A stretch of 64,000 nucleotides of DNA. It comes from Bordetella parapertussis (GTDB taxonomy: Bacteria > Pseudomonadota > Gammaproteobacteria > Burkholderiales > Burkholderiaceae_C). The DNA lies in contig CAMDCZ010000004.1 in NCBI GenBank assembly GCA_945890735.1, positions 1 to 64,000 of the forward strand, read 5' to 3'. Made by a program: the position numbers and the translations under genes. The notes under the pieces are model-generated. The model was not told where the DNA came from. It saw only the letters and a list, made by a program, of their open reading frames with translations, and did not search any database. This document shows, one piece after another, positions 9,916-18,366 of the stretch (the first letter of the stretch is position 1; the number at the start of each line of letters is the position of its first letter).

Positions 9916-11013
9916 ATGTACAAAAACCTCATTGCAGCGCTGTTGGCGTTCGCTTTGTTTTCCCCATCCGCCTTCGCAGATTCGACGGACACCAAGATAT
10001 CTCCTTCACCACTCAAGGTTGGATTCGTCTATGTCACGCCCAGACTGCCCAGCGGCTGGGTACACCAGCACGAGCTCGGTCGCTTGGCGCTGGAGCACCA
10101 ACTGCGCAAAGAAGGCTTCCAGGTGCAAACCCAGTTTGTCGAAAATGTGGCCGAGGGCGCGGACGCCGAGCGAGTCATCCGTGACATGGCGCGCCAGGGT
10201 GTGGGCTTGGTATTCACGCCCAGCTTTGGTTACATGGAGCCGACCTTGAAGGTTGCGGCCGACTTTCCAGATGTGAAATTTGAGTCGATCACCGGCTACA
10301 AGACCGCGCCCAATGTCGCCACGGCCAATGCGCGTTATTACGAGGGTCGCTTCTTGGCGGGTATCGCTGCCGGGCGCATGAGCAAAACAGGCATCGCGGG
10401 GTATGTAGCGAGTTTCCCCATTCCTGAAGTCATCCAAGGCATCAATGCCTTTACTTTGGGCATGCGCTCGGTGAACCCAAAGGCTCAGGTCAAGCTGATT
10501 TGGCTAGACACCTGGTTCGACCCGACCCGTGAGCGCGAAGCTGCCATGACTTTGATGAACCAGAATGCAGATGTCTTGTCATTTCACACGGCTTCTGACG
10601 CGGTGATGGTGGCGGCGCAAGAGCGCGGCAAGATGGCCATCGCCTACCACTCGGACATGCGCCATGTGGCGCCGAAAGCGCAGCTCTTGGCGATCACCCA
10701 CCAGTGGGGCAACTACTACAGCCAACGTGCCAAAGCGGTCATGCAAGGTACATGGCAGTCTGGCAATGTTTGGGGCGGGGTCCGCGAGGGCATGATCAAA
10801 GTCGATGGTTTTGGACCGAAGGTGCCAAAGAAGGTGCAGCTGGAAGTTTTGCGTTTGCAGCGGGCCATGGCCAAGGGCAGCTTGCAGCCATTTGCTGGCC
10901 CCATTCTCGACAACCAAGACCAGGTGGTGTTAGTCAGGGGGCAGAACCTGACGGACGAGCAAATTTTGGGTATGAAGTTTTTGGTTCAGGGCGTGCAAGG
11001 CAGTGTGAACTGA
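9916..11013 (+). CDS. BMP-family ABC transporter substrate-binding protein
   Basis: 365 residues with a signal peptide (about 1-21, cleavage at SAFA before DS) and no lipobox cysteine. The mature part has the BMP/PnrA-type periplasmic binding fold, e.g. [17 protein letters not shown] at the start, [20 protein letters not shown] and [20 protein letters not shown]. Characterised members bind purine nucleosides or similar ligands for import. No permease or ATPase gene is adjacent, so the transporter partners must be elsewhere or the protein acts alone. The ATG at 9916 is preceded by GAGGA at proper spacing; the open frame extends to 9886 without support. Confidence 0.87.
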   Translation: MYKNLIAALLAFALFSPSAFADSTDTKISPSPLKVGFVYVTPRLPSGWVHQHELGRLALEHQLRKEGFQVQTQFVENVAEGADAERVIRDMARQGVGLVFTPSFGYMEPTLKVAADFPDVKFESITGYKTAPNVATANARYYEGRFLAGIAAGRMSKTGIAGYVASFPIPEVIQGINAFTLGMRSVNPKAQVKLIWLDTWFDPTREREAAMTLMNQNADVLSFHTASDAVMVAAQERGKMAIAYHSDMRHVAPKAQLLAITHQWGNYYSQRAKAVMQGTWQSGNVWGGVREGMIKVDGFGPKVPKKVQLEVLRLQRAMAKGSLQPFAGPILDNQDQVVLVRGQNLTDEQILGMKFLVQGVQGSVN

Positions 11014-11050
11014 TTGCCTACAATCGCAGCTTAGACACAAAGGCAGTGAC

Positions 11051-11620
11051 ATGAGCATCAAAAGCGACAAATGGATTCGCCGCATGGCAGAGCAACACGG
11101 CATGATCGAGCCTTTCGAGCCTGGGCAAATCCGTCAAGATGCGGCGGGTCAAAAAATCGTGAGTTACGGCACCAGCAGTTATGGCTACGACATTCGTTGT
11201 GCCCCTGAGTTCAAGGTGTTCACCAACATCTACAGCACGGTGGTTGACCCCAAAAACTTCGATCCCAAAAGCTTTGTCGACATTGAATCCGATGTTTGCA
11301 TCATTCCACCCAACAGCTTCGCGCTGGCCCGCACCATGGAGTACTTTCGCATCCCGCGCAATGTCCTCACCATCTGCTTGGGCAAAAGCACCTATGCCCG
11401 CTGCGGCATCATCGTCAATGTGACCCCTTTCGAGCCCGAGTGGGAGGGATATGTCACGCTGGAGTTTTCCAACACCACACCCTTGCCCGCAAAAATATAC
11501 GCAGGCGAGGGCTGCGCCCAGGTCTTGTTCTTTGAAAGCGATGAGGTTTGCGAAACCAGCTATAAGGACCGCGGCGGCAAGTACCAAGGTCAAGTGGGTG
11601 TGACCTTGCCTCGTGCCTGA
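11051..11620 (+). CDS. dcd: dCTP deaminase
   Basis: Deaminates dCTP to dUTP, the precursor for dTMP synthesis. 189 residues, the normal size for the homotrimeric enzyme. Seen: [13 protein letters not shown] near residues 38-50, the nucleotide-binding [10 protein letters not shown] segment (residues ~116-125), and the catalytic-region glutamate in [12 protein letters not shown]. The C-terminal [18 protein letters not shown] closes over the nucleotide in the family. It stands alone: 37 bases after the BMP gene and 124 bases before rhlE. Confidence 0.97.
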   Translation: MSIKSDKWIRRMAEQHGMIEPFEPGQIRQDAAGQKIVSYGTSSYGYDIRCAPEFKVFTNIYSTVVDPKNFDPKSFVDIESDVCIIPPNSFALARTMEYFRIPRNVLTICLGKSTYARCGIIVNVTPFEPEWEGYVTLEFSNTTPLPAKIYAGEGCAQVLFFESDEVCETSYKDRGGKYQGQVGVTLPRA

Positions 11621-11744
11621 GGGCTGCTTGGTGCTCACCAGGCATGGCTTTGTTCTTCTTTCGCAAAGCATGGAAATCACCGTCAAAACAACTCAAACGC
11701 CGGTTTAAGGCCTGTCGGCTCAGAGTGCGACAATCACCCCACAT

Positions 11745-13154
11745 ATGAATTCATTCTCGCAATTGCAGTTGGACCCCAATTTGGCGAAAGCCGTCGCTGA
11801 AATGGGCTACGAGTCCATGACACCCATTCAGGCCCAAGCCATTCCCGTGGTGTTGTCTGGCCAAGATGTGATGGGTGCGGCTCAAACAGGGACTGGTAAA
11901 ACGGCTGCTTTTTCGCTGCCTTTGTTGCAGCGCATGATCAAGCACGAAAACAGCTCTACCTCGCCTGCCAGGCACCCGGTGCGTGCTTTGGTGTTGCTGC
12001 CAACCCGAGAGTTGGCAGACCAAGTGGCCCAACAAGTCAAGATGTACGCCAAGTACACCCAACTGCGTTCGGCCGTGGTGTTTGGTGGCATGGACATGAA
12101 ACCGCAAACCGCGGAGCTCAAACGAGGCGTGGAAGTCCTGGTGGCGACCCCTGGACGCTTGTTGGACCATATCGAGGCCAAAACAGCTGTTCTCAACCAG
12201 GTCGAGTATGTGGTGCTGGATGAGGCAGACCGGATGCTCGACATTGGCTTTTTGCCAGACTTGCAGCGCATCTTGAGTTATTTGCCTAAGCAACGGACCA
12301 CGCTTTTGTTTTCAGCCACGTTCTCCCCAGAGATCAAGCGCTTGGCGGCAAGTTATCTGCAAAACCCGGTCACCATCGAGGTTGCTCGTCCCAACCAAAC
12401 CGCGTCCACCGTGACGCAGTTGTTCTACAACGTGGTTGAAGATGACAAGCGACGTGCCTTGAAGCAGATTGTGAAAGAACGTGGCATCAGTCAGGCTTTT
12501 GTGTTTGTCAACAGCAAGCTTGGATGCGCCCGTTTGGCACGCGCGCTTGAGCGCGATGGTTTGCGCACTGCTGCCTTGCACGGTGACAAGAGCCAAGACG
12601 AACGCTTGAAGGCTCTTGACGCCTTCAAAAAAGCTGAAGTGGATTTGCTGATTTGTACCGATGTGGCTGCTCGCGGTTTGGATATCAAGGATGTGCCAGC
12701 TGTTTTCAACATCGACATTCCCTACAACGCTGAAGACTACATCCACCGCATCGGTCGCACAGGCCGCGCTGGTGCAGAGGGTTTGGCGGTGAGTTTTGCC
12801 GCGCCTTCAGATGCCCGCTTGGTGACAGACATTGAAAAACTGACCAAGCAAAAAATCGAGTTGCTTGCCCTCGAATTCGAGGACGACAGACCACGTGCTC
12901 GCGCGAACACAGGTCGTCGACATTGGGATGACGATGCGGCTGCTGAAGACAGGCCTGCACCTGCGCGCAGCCGATTCACACCACCACCCAAAGTGAGTGA
13001 TCCGTTTTTTGACAAGCCCTATGAGGCCAGTGATTCAGCGCTTGCGCAACCTGCGTCCTCTTCCACGGGTACGGCTGTGGCCAGGGGCATTTCGCCCAAT
13101 ATCAAGCCTAAGCGTAAAGTCGCGGCCTTGTTTAAAACCACCGAGTCCATCTGA
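11745..13154 (+). CDS. rhlE: DEAD-box ATP-dependent RNA helicase RhlE
   Basis: 469 residues with all core motifs in order: the Q motif (F5 and TPIQAQAIP), Walker A AAQTGTGKTA, PTREL, TPGR, DEAD (VLDEADRMLDIGF), SAT (FSATFS) and HRIGRTGRAG. After about residue 385 comes a charged and low-complexity C-terminal extension (Arg/Asp, then Pro/Ser-rich) ending in KPKRKVAALFK, which resembles the basic tails through which RhlE proteins bind RNA. RhlE helicases help in ribosome assembly and RNA decay. It converges on apaH with only four bases between the stop codons and no terminator visible. Confidence 0.94.
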   Translation: MNSFSQLQLDPNLAKAVAEMGYESMTPIQAQAIPVVLSGQDVMGAAQTGTGKTAAFSLPLLQRMIKHENSSTSPARHPVRALVLLPTRELADQVAQQVKMYAKYTQLRSAVVFGGMDMKPQTAELKRGVEVLVATPGRLLDHIEAKTAVLNQVEYVVLDEADRMLDIGFLPDLQRILSYLPKQRTTLLFSATFSPEIKRLAASYLQNPVTIEVARPNQTASTVTQLFYNVVEDDKRRALKQIVKERGISQAFVFVNSKLGCARLARALERDGLRTAALHGDKSQDERLKALDAFKKAEVDLLICTDVAARGLDIKDVPAVFNIDIPYNAEDYIHRIGRTGRAGAEGLAVSFAAPSDARLVTDIEKLTKQKIELLALEFEDDRPRARANTGRRHWDDDAAAEDRPAPARSRFTPPPKVSDPFFDKPYEASDSALAQPASSSTGTAVARGISPNIKPKRKVAALFKTTESI

Positions 13155-13158
13155 GCTG

Positions 13159-13983
13159 TCAGCGTTTGTCTTGGCAATTCACGTGGATCTGCTGGTGTTG
13201 GCCTGGCCCACGTGCGTCGAGTTGAAGTGCTGTCAAGCACCTGCCCCACACACAGCCTCCGTCTAAGGCCCACACATCGCTGCGTTGGAGGTCATTCAAG
13301 GAAGACCAATGCCCAAAGGCAATGGCATGGTTGGCCGTCTGTCGATTGGGCGCGTCAAACCAAGGCAGATAACCGGGCGGTGCTTGCTCGGCAGGACCGT
13401 GGTGGGCAAATTCCATTGCGCCTTGCGGTGTGCAAAAACGCAGTCGGGTCAGGGCATTCACGATCACTCTCAGCCTGTCAATGCCTTGCAAACTGACATC
13501 CCATATGACAGGTAAATTGCCATACATCTGCCGCACAAAGTCGGCCCAATCAGCACTTTTCAGCACGTTACTGACCTCATTCGCCAAGCCCATGGTTTGG
13601 CTGACCGACCACTGCGGAAGAACACCAGCATGCACCATCAAGGTATTTTGCTGATGCAGAGCCAAGGGTTGTTGCCGCAGCCAATCGATCAGCGCATTGC
13701 GGTCAGGAGCTTGCAAAATATCGTCCACCGTATCGCCGGGTTTTTGTTGACGCACACCGAGGTGGATACCAAGTAAATTCAAATCATGGTTTCCTAAAAC
13801 ACATTGTGCACTGGCCTCCCACTTTTGAAGGCGACGCAGGACACCGAGGTTATCATGGCCTCGGTTGACCAAGTCACCCAGAAAGTACAAGGTATCTCGG
13901 CTGGGGGAGAATTGAATTTGGTCAATCAATTCACCTAAAGCCGCGTTGCAACCTTGTATATCGCCAATCAAGTAAAGTGCCAT
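13159..13983 (-). CDS. apaH: Symmetrical bis(5'-nucleosyl)-tetraphosphatase
   Basis: Hydrolyses Ap4A to two ADP, limiting alarmone or RNA-cap dinucleotide levels. 274 residues of the calcineurin-like metallophosphoesterase family, with metal-binding motifs GDIQGC (residues ~7-12), GDLVNRG (~37-43), LGNHDLNLL (~64-72) and the late histidine segments VHAGVLPQW and AFGHWSSL. The first motif has Gln in the usual His position, as many ApaH do; the residue after DLVNRG is His where Pro is common. It diverges from the CorC-like gene with 51 bases between starts. Confidence 0.95.
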   Translation of the reverse strand: MALYLIGDIQGCNAALGELIDQIQFSPSRDTLYFLGDLVNRGHDNLGVLRRLQKWEASAQCVLGNHDLNLLGIHLGVRQQKPGDTVDDILQAPDRNALIDWLRQQPLALHQQNTLMVHAGVLPQWSVSQTMGLANEVSNVLKSADWADFVRQMYGNLPVIWDVSLQGIDRLRVIVNALTRLRFCTPQGAMEFAHHGPAEQAPPGYLPWFDAPNRQTANHAIAFGHWSSLNDLQRSDVWALDGGCVWGRCLTALQLDARGPGQHQQIHVNCQDKR

Positions 13984-14034
13984 GGCGTGATTGTCTCTGA
14001 TTGAAGCACCTGATTGAGTGAGTGAACTTACCGT

Positions 14035-15369
14035 ATGGATCTACTTCTGATTGTCTTTTTAACCCTGCTCAATGGCTTGTTCGCCATGTCTGAGATGGCC
14101 TTGGCGTCCAGCCGAAAAGCATTGTTGGTGAATCTGGAAAGCATGGGGGCGACAGGCGCCAAAGCTGCCATCAACTTGCAGCAGCAGCCCACCCAATTTT
14201 TGTCTACGATCCAAATTGGCATCACTACCTTAGGTGTATTGAACGGCATCATTGGCGAGGCTGCATTCAGCCATGTGGTGGCAGCCTGGTTCATGGGCAT
14301 GGGGGTGGCCACTGGCGCGGCTGACATATTGGCAACCACTTTTGTGGTGAGCGCCATCACCTTCAACACCATTTTGTTTGGCGAACTTGTCCCCAAAAGG
14401 ATTGGTCAAATTTACCCTGAAACTGCTGCACGCATGACCGCGCCTGCGATGTATGCGTTGTCGGTGATGGCTCGGCCTTTGGTGCAATTGTTGTCTGCCT
14501 GCACCTCCGGCATCATGCGAATGATGGGTATTGACATGGCAAAGGTCAGGCAGGTCACCGAAGAAGAAATCACTGCGAGTTTGGTAGAGGGTGTGGATGC
14601 GGGATTGATTGAACACCATGAGCACCAAATGGTCAAAAATGTTTTCCATTTGGATGAGCGAACCTTGTCTTCCTTGATGGTCCCGCGCACAGACATTGTT
14701 TGGATCGAAGGAAGCTTTCGGGTGACCGAGGCATTGGCCCAATTGCAGGGCGAGGTCACGCATTCATGGTACCCGGTGTGTCGGTCTGGTTTAGATGATG
14801 TGGTCGGCATGGTGAGCATGGCCAGTTTATTGAGCCACTATGAAAGCCAAGAAACCATCGACAGTTTTGCTCAACCAGCGGCCTTTGTGCCAGAGACGCT
14901 GACCGGTCTGGACCTCTTGACGCAATTTCGCCAGCCCCACCATAAGGACGTCGGCAAGTCACACAAGGTGAGTGGTCGCATGGTCTTGGTGGTGGATGAG
15001 TATGGGGTGGTTCAGGGCCTGATGACACCTCGCGACCTGCTGGAAGCCATCACGGGCGAGTTGGTACAAACCACATTGCCCCAAGAGGCATGGGCAGTTC
15101 AGCGCGAAGATGGAAGTTGGTTGCTTGACGGCATGATGCCGGTTCAAGAGTTGAAATCAAGACTGGAGCTGGACGAATTGCCCCAAGAGGACGAAGGGCA
15201 CTACAACACCTTGGCCGGGTTGATCATGTTGGTGTCTGGTCAATTACCCCAAGAGGGTGAATATATCCAGGCCATGGGATGGCAATTTGAAGTCGTTGAC
15301 TTGGATGGTCGGCGGATAGACAAAGTGTTGGCTTCCCCCTGCTTGGACAAACCACCCACGGTGGCGTGA
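14035..15369 (+). CDS. Hemolysin-family / CorC-type membrane protein (DUF21, CBS pair, CorC_HlyC)
   Basis: 444 residues. The N-terminal DUF21 (CNNM) part has three to four membrane segments between about residues 1 and 165 and includes FAMSEMALASSRKALL. It is followed by a CBS pair (about 205-335, e.g. LSSLMVPRTDIVW and GRMVLVVDEYGVVQGLMTPRDLLEAITGE) and a C-terminal CorC_HlyC domain (about 350-435, EGHYNTLAGLIMLVSGQLPQEGE). Members of this family are linked to magnesium or cobalt efflux and, by older naming, hemolysis; substrate here is not known. It converges on the repeat-protein gene with 8 bases between stops. Confidence 0.92.
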   Translation: MDLLLIVFLTLLNGLFAMSEMALASSRKALLVNLESMGATGAKAAINLQQQPTQFLSTIQIGITTLGVLNGIIGEAAFSHVVAAWFMGMGVATGAADILATTFVVSAITFNTILFGELVPKRIGQIYPETAARMTAPAMYALSVMARPLVQLLSACTSGIMRMMGIDMAKVRQVTEEEITASLVEGVDAGLIEHHEHQMVKNVFHLDERTLSSLMVPRTDIVWIEGSFRVTEALAQLQGEVTHSWYPVCRSGLDDVVGMVSMASLLSHYESQETIDSFAQPAAFVPETLTGLDLLTQFRQPHHKDVGKSHKVSGRMVLVVDEYGVVQGLMTPRDLLEAITGELVQTTLPQEAWAVQREDGSWLLDGMMPVQELKSRLELDELPQEDEGHYNTLAGLIMLVSGQLPQEGEYIQAMGWQFEVVDLDGRRIDKVLASPCLDKPPTVA

Positions 15370-15377
15370 CGGGGAAG

Positions 15378-16481
15378 TTATTTTTTGGTTTTGGAGCCTG
15401 TTGGCTCTTCGCCGAGCTCATCGAGTTTGTGGTTGATGCCTGAGACAGTTTTGCGAATCGCTTCGACACGGCCATGGAATGCTTCGAGTTTTTTTTCTTT
15501 GTCGATCTGTGCTTGATGCAGCATTTCCGCATTTGATGCACTGCTGACATGTGATGGGGTCTGCGCCTGACGGGCATTGTGCGAAACATGGTCTGTTTGT
15601 GCAGGATGGTCAGCCGCTATGGGGTTGATCAACGGACCCTGGTCCATGCCCGGTGGGTGTCGATCCGGATTGTCAATAGGCAAAGCGACAACATGGTCGT
15701 CCATGGCATGACTTGTTTCACGGTGCACATGGCTGTTCAAGCTGTCCGCGGGCGAATGCGGCAGGCGATCATGCGCGGGGTCTTCTGTGATCAGTGTCGA
15801 GTCGTTTGAAAAGCTGTCTTGCGCAATGTCTTGCAAGTTGTCTCGGATGCTGTCTTGCGCAATGTCTTGCAAGTTGTCTCGGATGCTGTCTTGCGCAATG
15901 TCTTGCAAGTTGTCTCGGATGCTGTCTTGCGCAATGCCTTGCAAGTTGTCTCGGATGCTGTCTTGCGCAATGCCTTGCAGGTTGTCTCGGATGCTGTCTT
16001 GTGCAATGTCTTGCAAGTTGTCTTGGATGCTTTCTTGCGCAATGCCTTGCAAGTTGTCTCGGATGCTGTCTTGCGCAATGCCTTGCAGGTTGTCTCGGAT
16101 GCTGTCTTGCGCAATGTCTTGCAGGTTGTCTCGGATGCTGTCTTGCGCAATGCCTTGCAAGTTGTCTGTGTGAGCAGGCTCTTGACCCAAGGCCTGCCGC
16201 GAGGCCGTGCCATGTTCCTTGACCAGTCCGGTTTGTTGATCAGGATGCAGGTCGCCTTCCCCCGGCCCGAAGCGATCTGCCAAATCAACTTCCTTGAATT
16301 GCCCTGAGGCCGAGGACAAACCTGTTTCAGTCTCAAAGTGAGATGGTTGGTGCGTCAGCGTCAGGTCATCATTGGCGACCACGTCACTGCGTTTGGCCTT
16401 CGCGCTGTTAGACCCTTCGGGAATTTCCACCGAAAAGGCTTTGCTGCTTCTGATCAGAGGAGGAGGTGCTTTGGATGCCAT
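15378..16481 (-). CDS. Uncharacterised protein with ten 12-residue tandem repeats and C-terminal coiled coil
   Basis: 367 residues, no family recognised. No signal peptide or membrane segment is seen. Residues 1-105 are polar with no known domain. Residues 106-225 are ten copies of a 12-residue unit of the form DNLQ(G/D)IAQDSIR. Spaced Leu/Ile/Ala residues suggest an amphipathic helix, and the copies are strongly acidic/amide-rich. Residues 226-315 are His/Asp/Pro-rich and probably disordered. Residues ~317-358 look like a coiled coil (Lys/Glu/Leu heptads), and the end is basic (GSKTKK). It lies 68 bases downstream of the B12-binding protein gene on the same strand and may share its transcript. 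The reading frame is supported because it is the only one continuing through both unique flanks; other frames are open only around the repeats. No strong ribosome site is seen (GGAG 13 bases upstream). Confidence 0.72.
   Translation of the reverse strand: MASKAPPPLIRSSKAFSVEIPEGSNSAKAKRSDVVANDDLTLTHQPSHFETETGLSSASGQFKEVDLADRFGPGEGDLHPDQQTGLVKEHGTASRQALGQEPAHTDNLQGIAQDSIRDNLQDIAQDSIRDNLQGIAQDSIRDNLQGIAQESIQDNLQDIAQDSIRDNLQGIAQDSIRDNLQGIAQDSIRDNLQDIAQDSIRDNLQDIAQDSIRDNLQDIAQDSFSNDSTLITEDPAHDRLPHSPADSLNSHVHRETSHAMDDHVVALPIDNPDRHPPGMDQGPLINPIAADHPAQTDHVSHNARQAQTPSHVSSASNAEMLHQAQIDKEKKLEAFHGRVEAIRKTVSGINHKLDELGEEPTGSKTKK
15807..16166. repeat. Tandem array of ten 36-bp units inside the coding region
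   Basis: Ten direct repeats of exactly 36 bp without spacers. Units differ at one G/D-deciding base, one silent Leu codon base and a few single changes; the unit at 16023-16058 (ESIQ) and the last coding unit at 15807-15842 (SFS) are the most divergent. Units 15879-15986 and 15987-16094 form a duplicated three-unit block: the order of variants is the same and only three bases differ. Confidence 0.97.
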
Positions 16482-16549
16482 GCTGACAAGTTTACTCCGG
16501 CAAACCTACAGTTTTCGCTGTCAGTAAGCCAGAGCAAAAGGGGCCTGTT

Positions 16550-17473
16550 TCAAGTGATTTGAATCAAACGGTTGGCCAACAGCACGGCCTCTGCCGCGTC
16601 GGTTGAGACCCCGTCTGCTCCCCAGTGTTCAGCGCTTCCACCGGCCTGGGTTGTCAGCAAAGCCGCACCACCCAGAATGTAAATGGCGTGCGGGTTACGC
16701 GACTGGGTTTTCAAGTGCTCAATCAAAGTTGGCAGGGTGGGGAGTTGTTCGACCAAGCCAACAGACAGTCCCACCACATCAAACCATTCTTGTTGAACAC
16801 TGCGCAGCAATTCGGACTCATGGCTGGAGATCTCCACCACCACCTGCCAACCGGCCACACGGAAAAAATCAGCCAAGATGGTGATGCCCAGGATGTGTTG
16901 TGAACCGGGCGCACAAGCAAGCATGATTCGGCGGATATCACCTGCGGTTTGAGGCGCGCTGTTGCTGTTGAACCCCAAATCCCGTGTGACCTGATGCATA
17001 TGCACCAGCCCTTGGGACACCTGCGTGAAATCAAGATGGTCTTGCTCCCACCATTCACCCAACTGACGAGCAGCAGGCGTGATGAGCTCAAGAAAAATGG
17101 ATTCACGCGATACACCCTTGGCCAAGAGTGCGTTTACCAAGTTCAGCGGATCTTTTTGGGGGACTTCCAAACAAGCCACTGCAAATGCATGCACATCTTC
17201 TTTGGAAGGCTGGATGCTTTCGCCAGCACGCACCATCTCTGGCATCTCAATGCCTGCATGTGCACCCAGCAAACGGGGCAAAATTTGACCTTCAATGACG
17301 GCAATCAACGACTGCTTACATTGTTCGTTGGCGGATTCAGCGTTGGGTGTGGAATGGCGCTTGGCGGGCACACCTTCGCCAGCTGATCGAACCGAAGACA
17401 TTACCCAGTCAGTCAAACCCTTGATGGGAGACGGCATGCGATCGAGCCAATTGTTGGTAAAGCCAATGTTCAT
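16550..17473 (-). CDS. B12-binding-domain regulator, AerR/PpaA-like
   Basis: 307 residues. After a variable N-terminus (1-90) comes a helical module (about 92-167, with W141/W142) like the cap preceding B12-binding domains. Then follows a Rossmann-type cobalamin-binding domain (about 180-305): QHILG gives the HxxG of the DxHxxG signature (His193, Gly196), SVGL (237-240) the SxL element and ILGGAAL the GG element. There is no MerR-type DNA-binding domain, which argues against CarH and for the AerR/PpaA (SCHIC) group, which bind cobalamin or heme and modulate the photosynthesis repressor PpsR/CrtJ. The W-x9-EH upper-ligand signature of CarH is not conserved (Val-Ser at the EH position). It diverges from the dehydrogenase operon; the repeat-protein gene follows. 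Confidence 0.78.
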   Translation of the reverse strand: MNIGFTNNWLDRMPSPIKGLTDWVMSSVRSAGEGVPAKRHSTPNAESANEQCKQSLIAVIEGQILPRLLGAHAGIEMPEMVRAGESIQPSKEDVHAFAVACLEVPQKDPLNLVNALLAKGVSRESIFLELITPAARQLGEWWEQDHLDFTQVSQGLVHMHQVTRDLGFNSNSAPQTAGDIRRIMLACAPGSQHILGITILADFFRVAGWQVVVEISSHESELLRSVQQEWFDVVGLSVGLVEQLPTLPTLIEHLKTQSRNPHAIYILGGAALLTTQAGGSAEHWGADGVSTDAAEAVLLANRLIQIT

Positions 17474-17706
17474 GCAGCCTCCGGATCCAAGGCGCCATTA
17501 CAGACATATGCATTTAAGCCCCATGCTTTATTGTGGCAATAAATGTCAGTTCATGCCATGCAATCTAGGGTAAATACCCAATAGAAAGTTGACTCAAACC
17601 CCGGGTGATCAGGGTTTTCCTTGTGTTTAACGTGATACCACCTGCTTGCGCTTCACCAGTGAAATACTGATCTGGCATCAACATTCAGAACACAGAGGAG
17701 ACATTC

Positions 17707-18333
17707 ATGCAAACCATACCCATTGCGCCCGTTGCTTCCGAGTTCAGTGCCTGCGAGGAAAGCGGCATCGTTCCCAAGCAAAACTTGCCTCTTGCTCGGC
17801 GTGAATTTTTAAAGGGCTCAGGTATCTTGATGGGCACATTGACAGCTGGATCTGTGCTGGCTGGCTTGGCACCTTCAACCGTTTGGGCCGTCGAGCTCAA
17901 AACCCTGACTAAATCGGAAGGAGAAACGTTGATGGCCATGGGACGTGTGTTGTATCCCCATAAAAAATTACCAAATGCTGTCTATGCCATTTTGGCCAAA
18001 GATTTGGATGGGTCAGCCTCAGGCGATCCTGCAACAGCCAGCATGTTGCGTGAAGGTGTCAGCAATCTCAACAGCATGGCTGGCGGCCATTTCGCCAAAG
18101 CCAAGTCAGACAAACAATTGGCCATCGTCAAAGGACTGGAAGGCTCTGCATTTTTTGGTGCGGTTCGCGGTCAATGCGTGACTTCGCTCTACAACAACGA
18201 CATGGCATTCGCAGCATTTGGTTTCCCGGGTTCCTCGTGGGAAAAAGGCGGCTACATCACCCGTGGTTTCCAAGACCTCAAATGGTTGCCAGCACCCTCC
18301 AAAGAAGCCAGCCCGCCCCCATTCTTGGGCTGA
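17707..18333 (+). CDS. Gluconate 2-dehydrogenase subunit 3-family protein with Tat signal
   Basis: 208 residues. A twin-arginine signal, LARREFLKGSG with RR at 31-32 followed by a hydrophobic stretch to about residue 60, implies folding in the cytosol before export. The remainder matches the small (gamma) subunit family of membrane-bound FAD dehydrogenases, which serves as a folding and export escort for the signal-less catalytic subunit. The catalytic gene follows 33 bases downstream, consistent with that. The unusually long region before the RR pair is supported by a strong GAGGAG seven bases before the ATG and no alternative Met. Confidence 0.88.
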   Translation: MQTIPIAPVASEFSACEESGIVPKQNLPLARREFLKGSGILMGTLTAGSVLAGLAPSTVWAVELKTLTKSEGETLMAMGRVLYPHKKLPNAVYAILAKDLDGSASGDPATASMLREGVSNLNSMAGGHFAKAKSDKQLAIVKGLEGSAFFGAVRGQCVTSLYNNDMAFAAFGFPGSSWEKGGYITRGFQDLKWLPAPSKEASPPPFLG

Positions 18334-18366
18334 TCAGACACCCTCAACAAATTCAGGAGAACACAC

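Noticed and set aside
15807..16166. Regular 36-bp direct repeats, at first sight like a CRISPR array
   Set aside because: Units are contiguous with no spacers, lie inside an open frame in multiples of three, and no cas gene is near.
15787..16307. Rightward open frames of 128-162 codons across the repeat (Cys/Leu-rich)
   Set aside because: They exist only because the repeat unit lacks stops in most frames; they end soon after the array, while the minus-strand frame continues through both unique flanks.
17590..17625. Inverted repeat AAACCC/GGGTTT in the divergent region before the dehydrogenase operon
   Set aside because: Six base pairs around a ten-base loop is too weak to name as an operator or terminator without comparative data.
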